From: Sphingomonas phyllosphaerae
GTDB lineage: Bacteria > Pseudomonadota > Alphaproteobacteria > Sphingomonadales > Sphingomonadaceae
Direction of reading: 5' to 3'
NCBI RefSeq assembly: GCF_029623345.1
Contig: NZ_JAPYKH010000005.1
Coordinates: forward strand, 180,764 to 244,763
Length of the DNA stretch: 64,000 nt
Part shown: in pieces, positions 63,187 through 64,000 of the stretch
Layout of the letters: every line of letters starts with the position of its first letter
Numbering within the stretch: position 1 is the first letter of the stretch
The notes under the pieces: model-generated
Databases searched by the model: none
What the model saw: only the letters and a program-made list of their open reading frames with translations
What the model was told of the DNA's origin: nothing
Made by a program: the position numbers and the translations under genes

Positions 63187-64000
63187 ATGGCGGCAATGGC
63201 GCCGTCACGGGATCGGCGTCCGGGCTTCTCGCGGCGCGCGCAGTATAGTCTGTTCCTCACCTACATCCTCGGTATTGCCGGGGCGGTGGTCGGCGCGGTG
63301 CTGCTTGCGCTGTCGACCTTCAACCCGGTCGCCTTCAACGCCCTGCGCGCCGCGGTGGCGGAGCTGACCGCGCCGCCGGCGGCGCTGCTGGCGGGCGCGG
63401 GCAGCCAGATTGCCTCGGTTCCCGACGCGATCGCCAGCCACTTCCAGGTGCGCAGTGAGAACCAGCAGCTGCGCGCGCGGCTCAACCAGGCGCGCGGCGC
63501 ACTGCTCGCCGGCCGGCAAGCGCAGATCGAGAACGTGCGGCTGCGGCGTCTCCTCGTTCTGCGCGACCGGCTGCCCGAGACGATCGCGGCAGCGCGGATC
63601 GTCAGCACCAGCGCGTCGAGCACGCGTCGCTTCGGCCTGCTCAACGCGGGCAGCTTCCAGGGCGTGGAGGACGGCCAGCCGGTGACGGGTCCGGAGGGTC
63701 TGATCGGGCGCGTGCTGTACGTCGGCCCCGATACCGCGCGCGTGCTGCTGATCACCGACCCCGAGAGCGTGGTGCCGGTACGCCGCACCCGCGACGGCCG
63801 CCCCGCATTGGCGGCGGGGCGTGGCGACGGGCTGGTCGACGTGCGCACGATCGATACCGCCGACGGGCGCTTCCGCCCCGGCGACCTGTTCGTCACCTCG
63901 GGCACGGGCGGCATCTTCGTGCCCGGCGTGCCGGTCGCGCGGGTGCTGCGCGCAGGGACCGACAGCGCACCGGCGCGACCGTTCGCGCGCCCCGACTCGC
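63187..64000 (+). CDS. mreC: Rod shape-determining protein MreC, 3' truncated
   Basis: The frame starts at ATG 63187, after GAGGCGAGG, and is still open at the window end (271 codons). Translation gives a cytoplasmic basic start (APSRDRRPGFSRRAQ), one membrane helix (YSLFLTYILGIAGAVVGAVLL), a coiled coil (RSENQQLRARLNQARGALL...QIENVRLRRLL) and the MreC beta domain (AARIVSTSASSTRRFGLLNAG, GVEDGQPVTGPEGLIGRV, DPESVVPVRRTRDG, DLFVTSGTGGIFVPGVPVA). MreC links MreB to the PBP2/RodA elongation machinery in the periplasm. mreD should follow outside the window. Confidence 0.94.
   Translation, partial: MAAMAPSRDRRPGFSRRAQYSLFLTYILGIAGAVVGAVLLALSTFNPVAFNALRAAVAELTAPPAALLAGAGSQIASVPDAIASHFQVRSENQQLRARLNQARGALLAGRQAQIENVRLRRLLVLRDRLPETIAAARIVSTSASSTRRFGLLNAGSFQGVEDGQPVTGPEGLIGRVLYVGPDTARVLLITDPESVVPVRRTRDGRPALAAGRGDGLVDVRTIDTADGRFRPGDLFVTSGTGGIFVPGVPVARVLRAGTDSAPARPFARPDS

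Overview
The window reads as chromosomal DNA of a sphingomonad (Sphingomonas-like alphaproteobacterium). It is very GC-rich, and it carries the alphaproteobacterial housekeeping blocks surA-pdxA-rsmA, carA-carB-greA, yqeY-dnaG-rpoD, fabD/fabG-acpP-fabF-mltG, rpsF-rpsR-rplI and mutL/mreB-mreC. Periplasmic sugar catabolism relies on TonB-dependent receptors with no SusD. I saw no rRNA, tRNA, CRISPR array, transposase or prophage.

Layout. 1-20.5 kb is mostly housekeeping: outer-membrane chaperone SurA (5' truncated), vitamin B6 synthesis, 16S rRNA methylation, the carAB-greA operon on the minus strand, then yqeY, dnaG and rpoD on the plus strand. After these come a PAS protein with an antitoxin-like N-terminus, a MoxR ATPase/VWA pair, RNase T2, nadC with an SH3 protein, and a 2-hydroxyacid dehydrogenase. 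20.5-24.3 kb holds a repeat-rich spacer, a Tat-lipoprotein glycosidase, a deaminase and an ABC1 kinase.

24.4-41.4 kb is an alpha-mannoside utilisation locus: four GH92 alpha-mannosidases, one GH125 alpha-1,6-mannosidase, a TonB-dependent receptor, a ROK repressor and a ROK sugar kinase. The inferred scheme is import of mannan or high-mannose glycans by the receptor, periplasmic trimming by GH92/GH125 and phosphorylation of the freed hexose. Three promoters in the locus share a CAATTTG core that could be the ROK operator. Two of the four GH92 enzymes have Gln in place of Glu in a conserved GNEP motif, so the copies probably differ in specificity.

41.7-43.0 kb has a TetR regulator and a sphingomonad-type hypothetical gene with a set of palindromes that look like a small regulatory circuit. 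43.3-52.0 kb is a second carbohydrate locus that fits xyloglucan: GH35 beta-galactosidase, GH74 endo-xyloglucanase, a LacI regulator, GH3 beta-glucosidase and an esterase, with matching LacI-type half-palindromes in front of both transcription units.

52.3-64 kb returns to housekeeping: mltG, fatty-acid synthesis genes interrupted by a divergent acyltransferase, the ribosomal operon with a convincing S6:S18 leader hairpin, mutL, mreB and mreC (3' truncated). Intergenic spacers throughout carry a dispersed family of ~97-99 bp inverted-repeat (REP/BIME-like) elements.
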